Source of the DNA: Bacteriovorax sp.
GTDB lineage: Bacteria > Bdellovibrionota > Bacteriovoracia > Bacteriovoracales > Bacteriovoracaceae
NCBI GenBank assembly: GCA_014376445.1
Contig: JACMRM010000213.1
Span: forward strand, 1 to 38,961
Length of the DNA stretch: 38,961 bases
Direction: 5' to 3'
Made by a program: the position numbers and the translations under genes. A model generated the notes under the pieces. The model saw only the letters and a program-made list of their open reading frames with translations. It had not been told where the DNA came from and did no database searches. Shown here piece by piece: positions 28,185 to 36,797 of this stretch (positions are counted from its first letter, which is position 1; every line of letters begins with the position of its first letter).

Positions 28185-28748
28185 ACGATCGATAAGATCT
28201 GCATGGTATCTTTGCTCAACAGCAGGGCACCCGGAGCTTCTTCCGATTAAAGTTCCGGGTGTCACATAATCTGCACCATGAATGACAATCGCTCTGTCGC
28301 GTGCATTTGAATTGGTTGTTGATAACCCATCAAGCCTCAGTGAATAACCATTTTTTCCTGTATACGTTTCTGCTGTCATATAAAATCCAAGCGACGTCAT
28401 CAGCGAGTCTGGAGTATTGGAAAATTTTGTTGCATAACCTGTGTGTTTTGGATCTGAATTTTTTCCATGAGCTGCCAAATAAGTTTCAACACGACCTGAT
28501 TCCATATCGATAATATAAAAACGTTTTTTGGAATTGTGTTGCTTGAAATCAATAATTCCCATGATTCTTTGATTATTTATTTTATTAAGATTGTGATCGT
28601 AGTAGTCTAAAGCTTCAGCCAATAATTTTTTTGGAACGATATGATCAGGATCGAGATGGGTGTAATCCCCATTCAAACTCGCTTTCGCGCTAACAGTAAA
28701 CAGAAGGCATAGCCCGACGAATAGACTCTGATAAAAGGATGTTTTCAT
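28113..28748 (-). CDS. Murein L,D-transpeptidase catalytic-domain family protein, secreted
   Basis: Signal peptide; IIDMESGRVETYLAAHGKNSDP, RAIVIHGADYV, IGRSSGCPAVE (HG...SxGCP). Confidence 0.88.
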   Translation of the reverse strand: MKTSFYQSLFVGLCLLFTVSAKASLNGDYTHLDPDHIVPKKLLAEALDYYDHNLNKINNQRIMGIIDFKQHNSKKRFYIIDMESGRVETYLAAHGKNSDPKHTGYATKFSNTPDSLMTSLGFYMTAETYTGKNGYSLRLDGLSTTNSNARDRAIVIHGADYVTPGTLIGRSSGCPAVEQRYHADLIDRLKGGALLYAGLGLFKRQKISKKA

Positions 28749-28857
28749 ATCCTACTTTATCGCATCGCAGCTTCATGAAAATCCCCGGTAAAATATTCAC
28801 CTGAGACATTTAATCTAAATAATAATTTATTGAACTTACTCAGGTACTTAATTTGAA

Positions 28858-28885
28858 TGACCGACAGTTTAAAACTATCGGTCAA
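28858..28885 (-). terminator. Hairpin downstream of the DMGDH-like gene (candidate terminator)
   Basis: TGACCGACAGTTTaaAACTATCGGTCA inverted repeat with one wobble, just past the minus-strand stop at 28892; weak T-tract. Confidence 0.55.
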
Positions 28886-28891
28886 TTTATT

Positions 28892-31348
28892 CTACGCTTT
28901 GATTTTTTTATTTTCCGGATCGAACAACGGCTTGATTGAAATCATGCATGGATAATTTGTTCCAGCGATTTCAACTTCCCATTTTCCTTCATTGATGAAA
29001 GCTGCATTGATTGGCTCACCGGCCTCAATCATTACAAGCCCGACAGCTCCACCCAATGTATGGCCGTATGATCCTGCACGAACGTATCCGACAGCCACGC
29101 CATTACGTCTTACAATTTCAGCGTGGTATAAAAATGCAGACGGATCTTTTACGAACACTTGAAGCAAGCGGCGTGAGTATGGAGCTGCTGCTTTTTGTTT
29201 TACTGCGTGCTCTTTTCCAATGAAACTTGGCTTATTTAAATCAACGGCGAAACCAAGGCCTGCTTCATAAGCATTGTCTGTGTTGTCGATATCGTGTCCG
29301 TAATCTTTGTAACCTTTTTCCATACGTAAACTTGCCAAAGCTTTTAGTCCCGCATGTTGAAGATCAAATTTTTTCCCGGCCTCTACAATTCTATCGTAAA
29401 CATGAGTTGCCTGCTCTGATGGAATGTATAACTCATATCCTAATTCACCAAGGTAAGTGATACGGATACAAAGAACACGTGCAAATCCAATATCGATTTC
29501 TTTTGCAGCTCTAAATGGGAAGGCTTCGTTGCTCATATCTGTGTTCGTTAACATCTGCAACAGTTCACGTGACTTTGGCCCCTGGAGGTTTAGTTGCCCG
29601 TAAGCTCCAGTCATATCAGTCACGAATGAATGGGCATCGTTTGGAGTGTGTTTTTTAATCCATGTTTCCGCGTGACGAAGTTGTGTATCAGTTACAACAA
29701 CAAAATATTTTTCATCGTTAAGTTTTGTCACAGTTAAATCTGCTTCGAGAGTTCCGTGAGAGTTTAGCCACTGAGTGTAAGTGATCATTCCCGCAACGCC
29801 GTCAACATTGTTGGCAGAAATATTATTTAAAACTTTCCCAGCGTCTCTACCTTGAACTATAAATTTACACATGAAAGACATATCCATCAGGATTACATTT
29901 TCACGAGCGGCGTTATGTTCTGCTTCCCAATATGGAAACCAGTGCATTTTTCCGAATGACAACTCGCCTGTTTCTGCCTTCACGCCTTTTGGAGCATACC
30001 AGTCCGGTGCTTCCCATCCGCTGACGTCTTTCATGTAAGCACCAGCTGCAATTAAGCGCTCATGGAATGGAGATTTTTTAGCACCACGAGCAGTCTCCGG
30101 TGACTTTGTCGGGTAATGACACTTGTAAACCATACCGAGAGATTCAACAGTTCTCGTTGCTCTGTACTCAGGATTGTTTTGATAAACTTGCAGACGATCG
30201 ATATTGAATCCTGTAACATCGACATCCGGATTTCCAGTGATAATCCAATGAGCAAGAACGCGACCTAAACCACCACCAGTTAAAATACCGATTGAATTTA
30301 GTCCGGCAGCTACGAAATAATTTTTTAATTCAGGAGCAACGCCTACAATCGGACGAAGATCAGGTGTGAAACTTTCAGGCCCGCAGAAGAATTTTTTTAC
30401 TCCAACGTTCAGTGACATTGGAACACGTGACATTGCTTTTTCTAAATAAGGCGCCATACGGTCCCAGTCAGGATTGATTTCACCGAAAGAAAAATCCTGA
30501 GGAATTTTTTTAACATTCCATGGAGCACATACTGGTTCAAATAAACCAATCATAAGGCCTCCGACTTCTTCTCTGAAATATCCATACGACGATGGGTCTT
30601 CCAAAATAGGTAAATCAGCTGTCATCTCTTTCATGTCTTCAGTAATTAAATAATAGTGTTCAGCGGCCTGGTTAGGAATATTCACTCCGGCCATCTCACC
30701 AAACTGTCTCGCCCACATTCCTGCCGTGTTCACAACGAACTCTGCCTGAATATCTCCAAGATTCGTTTTTACTCCAGTGACAACACCATTCTTTTTAAGA
30801 ATTCCTGTAGCACTCACTTCTTCAAAAATTTTTACACCCATCATCCGCGCACCTTTGGCCATCGACATTGTCACGTCAACCGGATTTACACGGCCGTCTT
30901 CTTTTACGTAGAAGCCTGCAAGAACATCATCAACTTTAGCGATGGGAAAAAGTTTCTTAACTTCGGCCGGAGAAATTTCCTGAACGTCGACACCGCAGTA
31001 TCTGTTGAAAGCAGAAACTCTTCTGTACTCTTCAAGACGGTCTTTATCAGTTGCGACTTCAATAAAACCTACCGGTTTAAACCCAGTGGCAAGCCCTGTT
31101 TCAGCTTCAAGTTTATTGTATAAATCGCGGGTATATTTTCTCATTTCTGTGGAAGTTTCTGAAGTGGATCCGAAAGTTACCATAAGGCCTGCTGCATGCC
31201 AGGTTGTCCCTGAAGTTAGTCTGTCACGTTCGATAAGCACAATATCGTTCCAGCCCATCTTAGCAAGGTGATAAGCTACCGAGGTTCCGATAATACCACC
31301 ACCGACGACTACAACACGTGCGTGTTTGGGTAAAACTTGTGTGCTCAT
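28892..31348 (-). CDS. FAD-dependent dimethylglycine/sarcosine dehydrogenase-like protein (DAO + FAO_M + GcvT domains)
   Basis: ARVVVVGGGIIGTSVAYHLAKMGW (Rossmann FAD), TSGTTWHAAGL, FFCGPESFTPDLRPIVG, C-terminal GcvT-like LGELGYELYIPSEQATHVYD...LRMEKGYKDYGHDI. Confidence 0.92.
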   Translation of the reverse strand: MSTQVLPKHARVVVVGGGIIGTSVAYHLAKMGWNDIVLIERDRLTSGTTWHAAGLMVTFGSTSETSTEMRKYTRDLYNKLEAETGLATGFKPVGFIEVATDKDRLEEYRRVSAFNRYCGVDVQEISPAEVKKLFPIAKVDDVLAGFYVKEDGRVNPVDVTMSMAKGARMMGVKIFEEVSATGILKKNGVVTGVKTNLGDIQAEFVVNTAGMWARQFGEMAGVNIPNQAAEHYYLITEDMKEMTADLPILEDPSSYGYFREEVGGLMIGLFEPVCAPWNVKKIPQDFSFGEINPDWDRMAPYLEKAMSRVPMSLNVGVKKFFCGPESFTPDLRPIVGVAPELKNYFVAAGLNSIGILTGGGLGRVLAHWIITGNPDVDVTGFNIDRLQVYQNNPEYRATRTVESLGMVYKCHYPTKSPETARGAKKSPFHERLIAAGAYMKDVSGWEAPDWYAPKGVKAETGELSFGKMHWFPYWEAEHNAARENVILMDMSFMCKFIVQGRDAGKVLNNISANNVDGVAGMITYTQWLNSHGTLEADLTVTKLNDEKYFVVVTDTQLRHAETWIKKHTPNDAHSFVTDMTGAYGQLNLQGPKSRELLQMLTNTDMSNEAFPFRAAKEIDIGFARVLCIRITYLGELGYELYIPSEQATHVYDRIVEAGKKFDLQHAGLKALASLRMEKGYKDYGHDIDNTDNAYEAGLGFAVDLNKPSFIGKEHAVKQKAAAPYSRRLLQVFVKDPSAFLYHAEIVRRNGVAVGYVRAGSYGHTLGGAVGLVMIEAGEPINAAFINEGKWEVEIAGTNYPCMISIKPLFDPENKKIKA

Positions 31349-31591
31349 ATAAAAATCTCCAATGAAAAGACATCAAAACTGTGAAATAAAAAATTTTTGA
31401 AACTCTAAAACGAGACTGTTTAAGAGTCAAGAAAGTACGAAGCTTGAAGTTGATCAAACCGCTATTACTCAATTGCTGTTTATATCTATTGATTTTCTGA
31501 AGAAAAAACATTGATTTTATCGAATACCTAGCGACGCACAATGGGTCGATAATAAAAAGACAGAATAAAAAAGAAAGCAGGAGAATTTGAA

Positions 31592-31804
31592 ATGAGTAAT
31601 CCGAAAGTTATAGCAAAGGCAAAAGCAATAGATGCCACCATAGATAAAATATTTTATGCTGGAGCGGCCCTTCTGGCAGGTCTTGTGGCCGCGGTCATTT
31701 TTTCTTCCAACGCAAAAGCGCTTACTGAAATTTTAAATGAGAAATCATATCAAACAGAAATAAGGCTGCCTTTTGAACTCAAGTCGCAGAAACTAAGCTA
31801 TTAA
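31592..31804 (+). CDS. Small single-TM protein (70 aa)
   Basis: ORF with upstream SD (AGCAGGAGAATTTGAA) and one TM segment (IFYAGAALLAGLVAAVIF). Confidence 0.6.
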   Translation: MSNPKVIAKAKAIDATIDKIFYAGAALLAGLVAAVIFSSNAKALTEILNEKSYQTEIRLPFELKSQKLSY

Positions 31805-31882
31805 TAAAACATTCTGCGCCTGGTGAAATAAATTCACTGGGCGCTATTCAAGTCATCATATTTTTGAGATGAATACTTCATT

Positions 31883-32695
31883 ATGACAGACATCAGACCC
31901 AACCAATCCATTAAACTTCTGCAGGAACTGCACATCCTGACCCGCGATGAGAAACTTAATCAGGATTCGCGCAGAAAATTAAAACAGGTTTATCACTTAT
32001 TTAATTTTATCGAGCCTTTATTAAAAGATCTTGCGGATAAAAAAGAAGATTTTTCACTGGTGGATCATGGTGCGGGAAAATCTTATCTGGGATTTATTCT
32101 CTACGATCTTTTTTTCAAAGAAAAAGCAGCAGGGAAAATTTACGGGATTGAAACACGCGATGAACTGGTTAAAAAATCAGCAGAACTTGCACGAGACTGC
32201 AAATTTGATCGCATGCACTTTTTAAATCTCTCTGTAGAGGCCTCTATGGGTGATAAGACTCTACCTGAGCAAATCGATATCGTCACGGCCCTGCATGCCT
32301 GCAATACGGCGACAGATGATGCTATAAAATTTGCTCTCCAAAAGAAAAGTCAGTACATGGTCTTAGTTCCATGCTGTCAGGCCGAAGTAGCAAGCATCCT
32401 TCGAAAAAATAAAACTTCCAATGGAAATTCGTTAAGTGAAATCTGGAGGCATCCCCTTCACACCAGAGAATTTGGAAGTCAGCTGACAAATGTTCTACGC
32501 TGCCTTCAGCTCGAGGCCCATGGCTATCAGGTGACAGTCACTGAACTTGTGGGCTGGGAGCATTCAATGAAAAACGAATTGATCATCGCTAAATACAATA
32601 AAGATACTAATAAGAAAAAGGCCGCTGAAAAACTGACTGCACTTTTGTCTGATGTCGGTTTAAGTGAAATGAACGAACGCTTTTTTATCTCATGA
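31883..32695 (+). CDS. SAM-dependent methyltransferase (Methyltransf_32-like)
   Basis: FSLVDHGAGKSYLGFILYDLFF, IYGIETRDELVKKSAELA, IDIVTALHACNTATDDAI, VLVPCCQAEVA. Confidence 0.82.
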   Translation: MTDIRPNQSIKLLQELHILTRDEKLNQDSRRKLKQVYHLFNFIEPLLKDLADKKEDFSLVDHGAGKSYLGFILYDLFFKEKAAGKIYGIETRDELVKKSAELARDCKFDRMHFLNLSVEASMGDKTLPEQIDIVTALHACNTATDDAIKFALQKKSQYMVLVPCCQAEVASILRKNKTSNGNSLSEIWRHPLHTREFGSQLTNVLRCLQLEAHGYQVTVTELVGWEHSMKNELIIAKYNKDTNKKKAAEKLTALLSDVGLSEMNERFFIS

Positions 32696-33285
32696 ATTTC
32701 AATCAAGGCATCCAGCAACTATCAAATCTCGGACTCAATATTTTTTTGAGTGCAAACATTTCAGACCTTCCTGAAAGCATTTTTATTTTTACCGAAGAGC
32801 AAAAAAAGAAAACACTTTGTCTGATAGGCCATGGTGGAAAAACTCTTTGGGAAAATCTGCCGGAAGTAAAATCGTCAAACCCCATTGATGACTTCAGTAT
32901 TTCTCAGATGAACTGGTTTGCTGAAAATATACTCAAAAGTAAAATTGACATTCTTTTTCCTGACGATGAGCAGATAATAAAACTCCAGCAGCTGGGAAGA
33001 TTTTTAGGACTGTCTCATCAATCTCCTTTGGGATTTGATATCTCAAATGAGTTTGGATTATGGTTTGCTTTCCGCGGAGTTTTTTTAACAGATAAAAAGA
33101 TTCCACTTATCAAACTGGCACCTCAAAAATTTCCATGTGAGTCATGCACTGAAAAACTTTGCTTGGCAGCATCAGAAATAAGTGATGCCAGATTAAAATG
33201 CCCAGTTAAAAATGAGCACCAGTATGGCCTAGAACAACGAAATTATCATCAAAGTGTCCTGTATATGCCAAAAAAGACCAGTTAG
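32692..33285 (+). CDS. MMACHC/ferredoxin-like protein with shortened Cys-cluster region
   Basis: CLIGHGGKTLWENLP, SPLGFDISNEFGLWFAFRGVFLT, PCESCTEKLC...LKCPVKNEHQYGLEQRNYHQ; ATGA overlap with the methyltransferase gene. Confidence 0.55.
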   Translation: MNFNQGIQQLSNLGLNIFLSANISDLPESIFIFTEEQKKKTLCLIGHGGKTLWENLPEVKSSNPIDDFSISQMNWFAENILKSKIDILFPDDEQIIKLQQLGRFLGLSHQSPLGFDISNEFGLWFAFRGVFLTDKKIPLIKLAPQKFPCESCTEKLCLAASEISDARLKCPVKNEHQYGLEQRNYHQSVLYMPKKTS

Positions 33286-33373
33286 CAGTCAGTCATTGCA
33301 ATAACAATTGTGATTTGCAAAGCTTCGGAGTAATGTTTACGACTAACAACTCACGTTAAGGAAGCCATATAGT

Positions 33374-33772
33374 ATGACACTTAAAGAACAAAAGAAAATT
33401 TTGATTGTTGAAGATGATATGGACATCCGTGAATTAATCGCGGAAATTCTGGCCGAAGAAGGCTACATAATCGCAACGGCAGAAAACGGAAAGATCGGAC
33501 TTGATTACCTGATAGCTTGTAAACCAGATGAGCGCCCGGACTGTATTATTTTAGATTTGATGATGCCGGTTATGACAGGCATTCAGGTTCTGGAAAATCT
33601 GCAAAGAGATTATGCCGGCGATCTGGCAAAAATTCCTGTAATCATCGCGACAGCTAAAGGGTCACCGAAAGAAGATCTAAGCAACATGCCAAGTAATGTA
33701 ACAAAAATCAGAAAGCCAATGGATGTAAACGAGTTGATCGATACAGTTGCAAGACACAGTCAAAGACCCTAA
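33374..33772 (+). CDS. Stand-alone response-regulator receiver domain protein
   Basis: KILIVEDDMDIRELIAEIL, IILDLMMPVMTGIQVL, VIIATAKG, RKPMDVNELI (CheY fold). Confidence 0.95.
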   Translation: MTLKEQKKILIVEDDMDIRELIAEILAEEGYIIATAENGKIGLDYLIACKPDERPDCIILDLMMPVMTGIQVLENLQRDYAGDLAKIPVIIATAKGSPKEDLSNMPSNVTKIRKPMDVNELIDTVARHSQRP

Positions 33773-33774
33773 TC

Positions 33775-33927
33775 ATGACGATCGAGCCGTCTCTTTTGAC
33801 AAAAACTACATGGGTAGAAGAAGCGAATAATGGATGGACTTTATTTTGTGATGAAGGGAGTCTTCCAGCTCAGTATAAGCACACTATATTAATAACAAAA
33901 TATCGTCCGATAATTGAGACGGCCTGA
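33775..33927 (+). CDS. Possible 50-aa small ORF immediately after the receiver gene
   Basis: ATG at 33775: MTIEPSLLTKTTWVEEANNGWTLFCDEGSLPAQYKHTILITKYRPIIETA*. Below the ORF-track size cut-off; only 2 nt after the upstream stop. Confidence 0.35.
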   Translation: MTIEPSLLTKTTWVEEANNGWTLFCDEGSLPAQYKHTILITKYRPIIETA

Positions 33928-33955
33928 TCATATTCAAATTGGTATGAGTAACTTT

Positions 33956-35233
33956 TTAAAATGATTTTCTTAATGAAGATAAAAGCATCATACGCATGTC
34001 CGGTGTTTCATTAATCTGAATCTTTCCTACCCCTTTTACCCAGATGCATTTTAGAGATCCGTCTTCAATCGTCAGGGTCCAGTGCTTTCTTTGAAGTTTC
34101 ATGTCGGGTAGATCAATAATTTTTTCATTATATTTATCTTTAATTTTTTTGTAATAAAGATCAAAGCCGAGGATCTTTTTATAATTCCGGATTTGATTCT
34201 CAAAACTCAACTCTCCGGGAGTCAATCCAAAGACATCAGAAAAAATCTTATCCTTCACTCTCGCGGCCGCATGACGGGACCCGAATGAATATAGCAAAGG
34301 AATATCGTCTTTAAATTGTGTCAGCTTAAGTTCATCGCCTGGTGCATGTCCTTCGGATTGTGGATTTAATCTCAGTCCATAACGAAAATTCTTTCTTCTT
34401 CCCGCGCGGTTATAGTACGGATTATAATTTTTTATGAAATGCAGTTCTAAAAGACTTGTAGGTAGATCATGAAAACATTCCATGAATTCAACTCTAGTAA
34501 CACTGGATTTTAATTTATGCTCGCGCGGCCCTCCGCTAAATTGCTTAAAGTGCTGCTTTAAGCGGGTGCGGATCCTCTTGCTTTTACCGACATACAAAAG
34601 AGAATTATCGTCGTCGTACATAAAATAGAGGCCAGGTGTTTCGGGAAAATTTTCAAAATTAAAATTATGTAGCTGTGCGGGGATAAGATGGTCTAATTCT
34701 ACCTGCAAAGTTGTTATTTCGGATTTATTCTGTATGCACTTTAAAACCTCGAGGCAATCCTCGGCATCTGACAAGGCCCTATGAGCAGATTTTCTAGGGA
34801 TTTTGAATTCTTCACATAAATTTTTTAAGGAATAAGATCCAAGTCCAGGAAAAACATTTCTTGAAGTTTTGCAGGTGCAGAACACATCCCGCTTAAATAA
34901 ATACCCCAGGTCCTGAAACTCTCTCTGCAAAAAATGGTAATCAAAAAAAACATTATGTGCGACAAAAATGCGGCCCTCTGTCATCTCGACAATTTTTTTT
35001 GCAACTTCATAGAACTTTGGAGCATTCTGAACCATCTCATTGGTAATCCCGGTGATCATTGTAATTCCGTGACTGATAAATTTTTCAGGATAAATAAGAG
35101 AGCTGTAAACTTCTTCGATCTGGTCACCATCATAGTTGATGATTCCAATCTCAATAATTTTCTGCCCGAAGGCATTGGCACCTGTAGTTTCGAGATCGAT
35201 GACTGAATATTTTTTATTTTTATCTTTCAACAC
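33956..35233 (-). CDS. DnaQ-like DEDDh exonuclease fused to a GIY-YIG nuclease domain
   Basis: YSVIDLETTGANAFGQKIIEIG (ExoI), FVAHNVFFDYHFLQREF (ExoII), HRALSDAEDCLEVL (ExoIII), then PGLYFMYDDDNSLLYVGKSKRIRTRLKQHF and LLELHFIKNYNPYYN. Confidence 0.92.
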   Translation of the reverse strand: MLKDKNKKYSVIDLETTGANAFGQKIIEIGIINYDGDQIEEVYSSLIYPEKFISHGITMITGITNEMVQNAPKFYEVAKKIVEMTEGRIFVAHNVFFDYHFLQREFQDLGYLFKRDVFCTCKTSRNVFPGLGSYSLKNLCEEFKIPRKSAHRALSDAEDCLEVLKCIQNKSEITTLQVELDHLIPAQLHNFNFENFPETPGLYFMYDDDNSLLYVGKSKRIRTRLKQHFKQFSGGPREHKLKSSVTRVEFMECFHDLPTSLLELHFIKNYNPYYNRAGRRKNFRYGLRLNPQSEGHAPGDELKLTQFKDDIPLLYSFGSRHAAARVKDKIFSDVFGLTPGELSFENQIRNYKKILGFDLYYKKIKDKYNEKIIDLPDMKLQRKHWTLTIEDGSLKCIWVKGVGKIQINETPDMRMMLLSSLRKSF

Positions 35234-35421
35234 TATTTCATTATGGCATTATTGAATTCACTTTTTCTATCATTAAATCCGTATACACTGACTTCACATT
35301 AGAGAAAAACACTCGGTGAAAATGCGGCACCAATCGACTACTTTATAATAAAATTTCATCTTCTTGTAATATCGTGTCCTTTTGGCCTACAAGTGTAGTG
35401 AATTAATTTCACACTGACGAT

Positions 35422-35466
35422 CCCAGGCCTCTCTGCCGTGATAAAAATGAACCTCATTAACCTGGG
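35422..35466 (+). promoter_or_regulatory. Candidate RBS-sequestering hairpin upstream of the 35473 gene
   Basis: CCCAGG (35422-35427) pairs with CCTGGG (35461-35466), extended by wobble; the 3' arm contains the G-rich SD candidate (GGGG) before ATG 35473. Confidence 0.4.
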
Positions 35467-35470
35467 GTAA
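35447..35470 (+). CDS. Candidate leader mini-ORF MNLINLG*
   Basis: ATGAACCTCATTAACCTGGGGTAA; stop is 2 nt before the ATG (35473) of the next gene. Confidence 0.3.
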   Translation: MNLINLG

Positions 35471-35472
35471 AA

Positions 35473-36426
35473 ATGAAAAAAACACTTTTGCTGATTTTAT
35501 TATTATCATCTGCTTCTTACGCTGTAGAAACCGACCAGTTCCTTGCAGGATCACATGTCCTCAGGGATTCATCGGATTCCATCAATGAATACATCAATAA
35601 TAAATTTGAAGCTGCCATTTTAAAGGTTAATGAAAAAAAACGTGAATACGCCTGCAGGAATCTGGCAGATGATGTTTTAAGTGAAATCGTGGGAAGACAC
35701 AGTATCAGTGCTCTCAGTAAATTTGCCGGCACATCTGCTGAAATTGAAAGATACCCTGACAATTCAATTAAGATGCATGACTACATTAATGACCTCTCAA
35801 TCTATGCGAGAGCAGGTTTTCCATTCGGACTAGTTGCTATTTCCAGAACGATTAATGTCGGCGGTGTATATGTTGGAACAGATAAACTCGGACATTTTTC
35901 GCTGATTGGAAGAAACTATTACCGCGCTTATTTGAAAAATCTGGATAAAGGTTTATCGAAAAAAGAAGCTGAAAAAGCAGCTGTCGTTAAAGGAATCGGG
36001 CAGGAAATTCATTTCCTGGGTTACATGTTAGGTGGAGTTTTATCTTACGGTGATCTTGAAGCAAATTTTCAAGGTCTGCAGTTTGCAATTTCAATGTGTG
36101 AAGGTGAAAATCCTTACCTAATTAAAAAGAACGGAGACTGGATAAAAAACCCTGAGCGCACTTTTGATATTAAGAATATCATTAACCCAAAAATGGATGA
36201 ATCCTACAAACCTCCCTTCTGGTCACCGAGAATCTGGAGAAGAATTGCCCCCAATATTAAAAATGTCTATTGTGACCTGAAGGAAAATCCATTGTACATC
36301 GAGCGGATGAAATTTTATGAATCAAAAATTTCAATAAATAAAAATGATGATTACCTGAAAGATTTTTTTAAAGACCGTCCAAAGTTCGACAGGAACCTTG
36401 AGAACATTGATTCTCTCTGTAAATAA
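35473..36426 (+). CDS. Secreted hypothetical protein (317 aa)
   Basis: Signal peptide MKKTLLLILLLSSASYA; distinctive VYVGTDKLGHFSLIGRNYYRAY and GVLSYGDLEANFQGLQF segments; no named family. Confidence 0.8.
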   Translation: MKKTLLLILLLSSASYAVETDQFLAGSHVLRDSSDSINEYINNKFEAAILKVNEKKREYACRNLADDVLSEIVGRHSISALSKFAGTSAEIERYPDNSIKMHDYINDLSIYARAGFPFGLVAISRTINVGGVYVGTDKLGHFSLIGRNYYRAYLKNLDKGLSKKEAEKAAVVKGIGQEIHFLGYMLGGVLSYGDLEANFQGLQFAISMCEGENPYLIKKNGDWIKNPERTFDIKNIINPKMDESYKPPFWSPRIWRRIAPNIKNVYCDLKENPLYIERMKFYESKISINKNDDYLKDFFKDRPKFDRNLENIDSLCK

Positions 36427-36436
36427 TATAACTAAT

Positions 36437-36469
36437 CCGACGGTGGATAAAATGTCACCGACGGTTTTT
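36437..36469 (+). terminator. Rho-independent terminator
   Basis: CCGACGGTGgataaaatgtCACCGACGGTTTTT: 9-bp stem with one internal mismatch plus T-tract. Confidence 0.75.
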
Positions 36470-36579
36470 CTCTCTCTTAAATCCTGATTTTTCCTCTGGA
36501 AATTATAATGAAAATCATCTATCCTAAAGTCTGTTTTATGAGTTATTTTTAGTTATTAATATTTTTTCAGGATGAAAGA

Positions 36580-36750
36580 ATGAACAACTTAATTATGTTA
36601 GGTGCAATGGCCGGCGGTGTTTCCGGAGCAGCTGGATACCTTTTCGCAGATAAAGTTCACGGCAGTGAAAAAGTCAATCAAATATACCCGGTTTATGCTG
36701 TCATATTTTTTGGGCTGGTTGTCCAGGTTTCAAAACTCCTCCCCCTTTAA
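36580..36750 (+). CDS. Small membrane protein (56 aa), missing from the ORF track
   Basis: SD CAGGATGAAAG then ATG: MNNLIMLGAMAGGVSGAAGYLFADKVHGSEKVNQIYPVYAVIFFGLVVQVSKLLPL*; two hydrophobic segments. Confidence 0.6.
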   Translation: MNNLIMLGAMAGGVSGAAGYLFADKVHGSEKVNQIYPVYAVIFFGLVVQVSKLLPL

Positions 36751-36797
36751 AACAGGCCCGGACTTGATTTATTCCTGTCATGCTTTAAACTTAAATC

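Noticed and set aside
30656-31123. 155-aa ORF antisense to the DMGDH-like gene
   Set aside because: Lies fully inside a strongly recognised FAD enzyme gene; no RBS or recognisable protein. Shadow ORF.
31816-31844. GCGCCTGGTGAA...TTCACTGGGCGC inverted repeat after the 31592 ORF
   Set aside because: Plausible weak hairpin with two wobbles but no T-tract; not enough to call a terminator.
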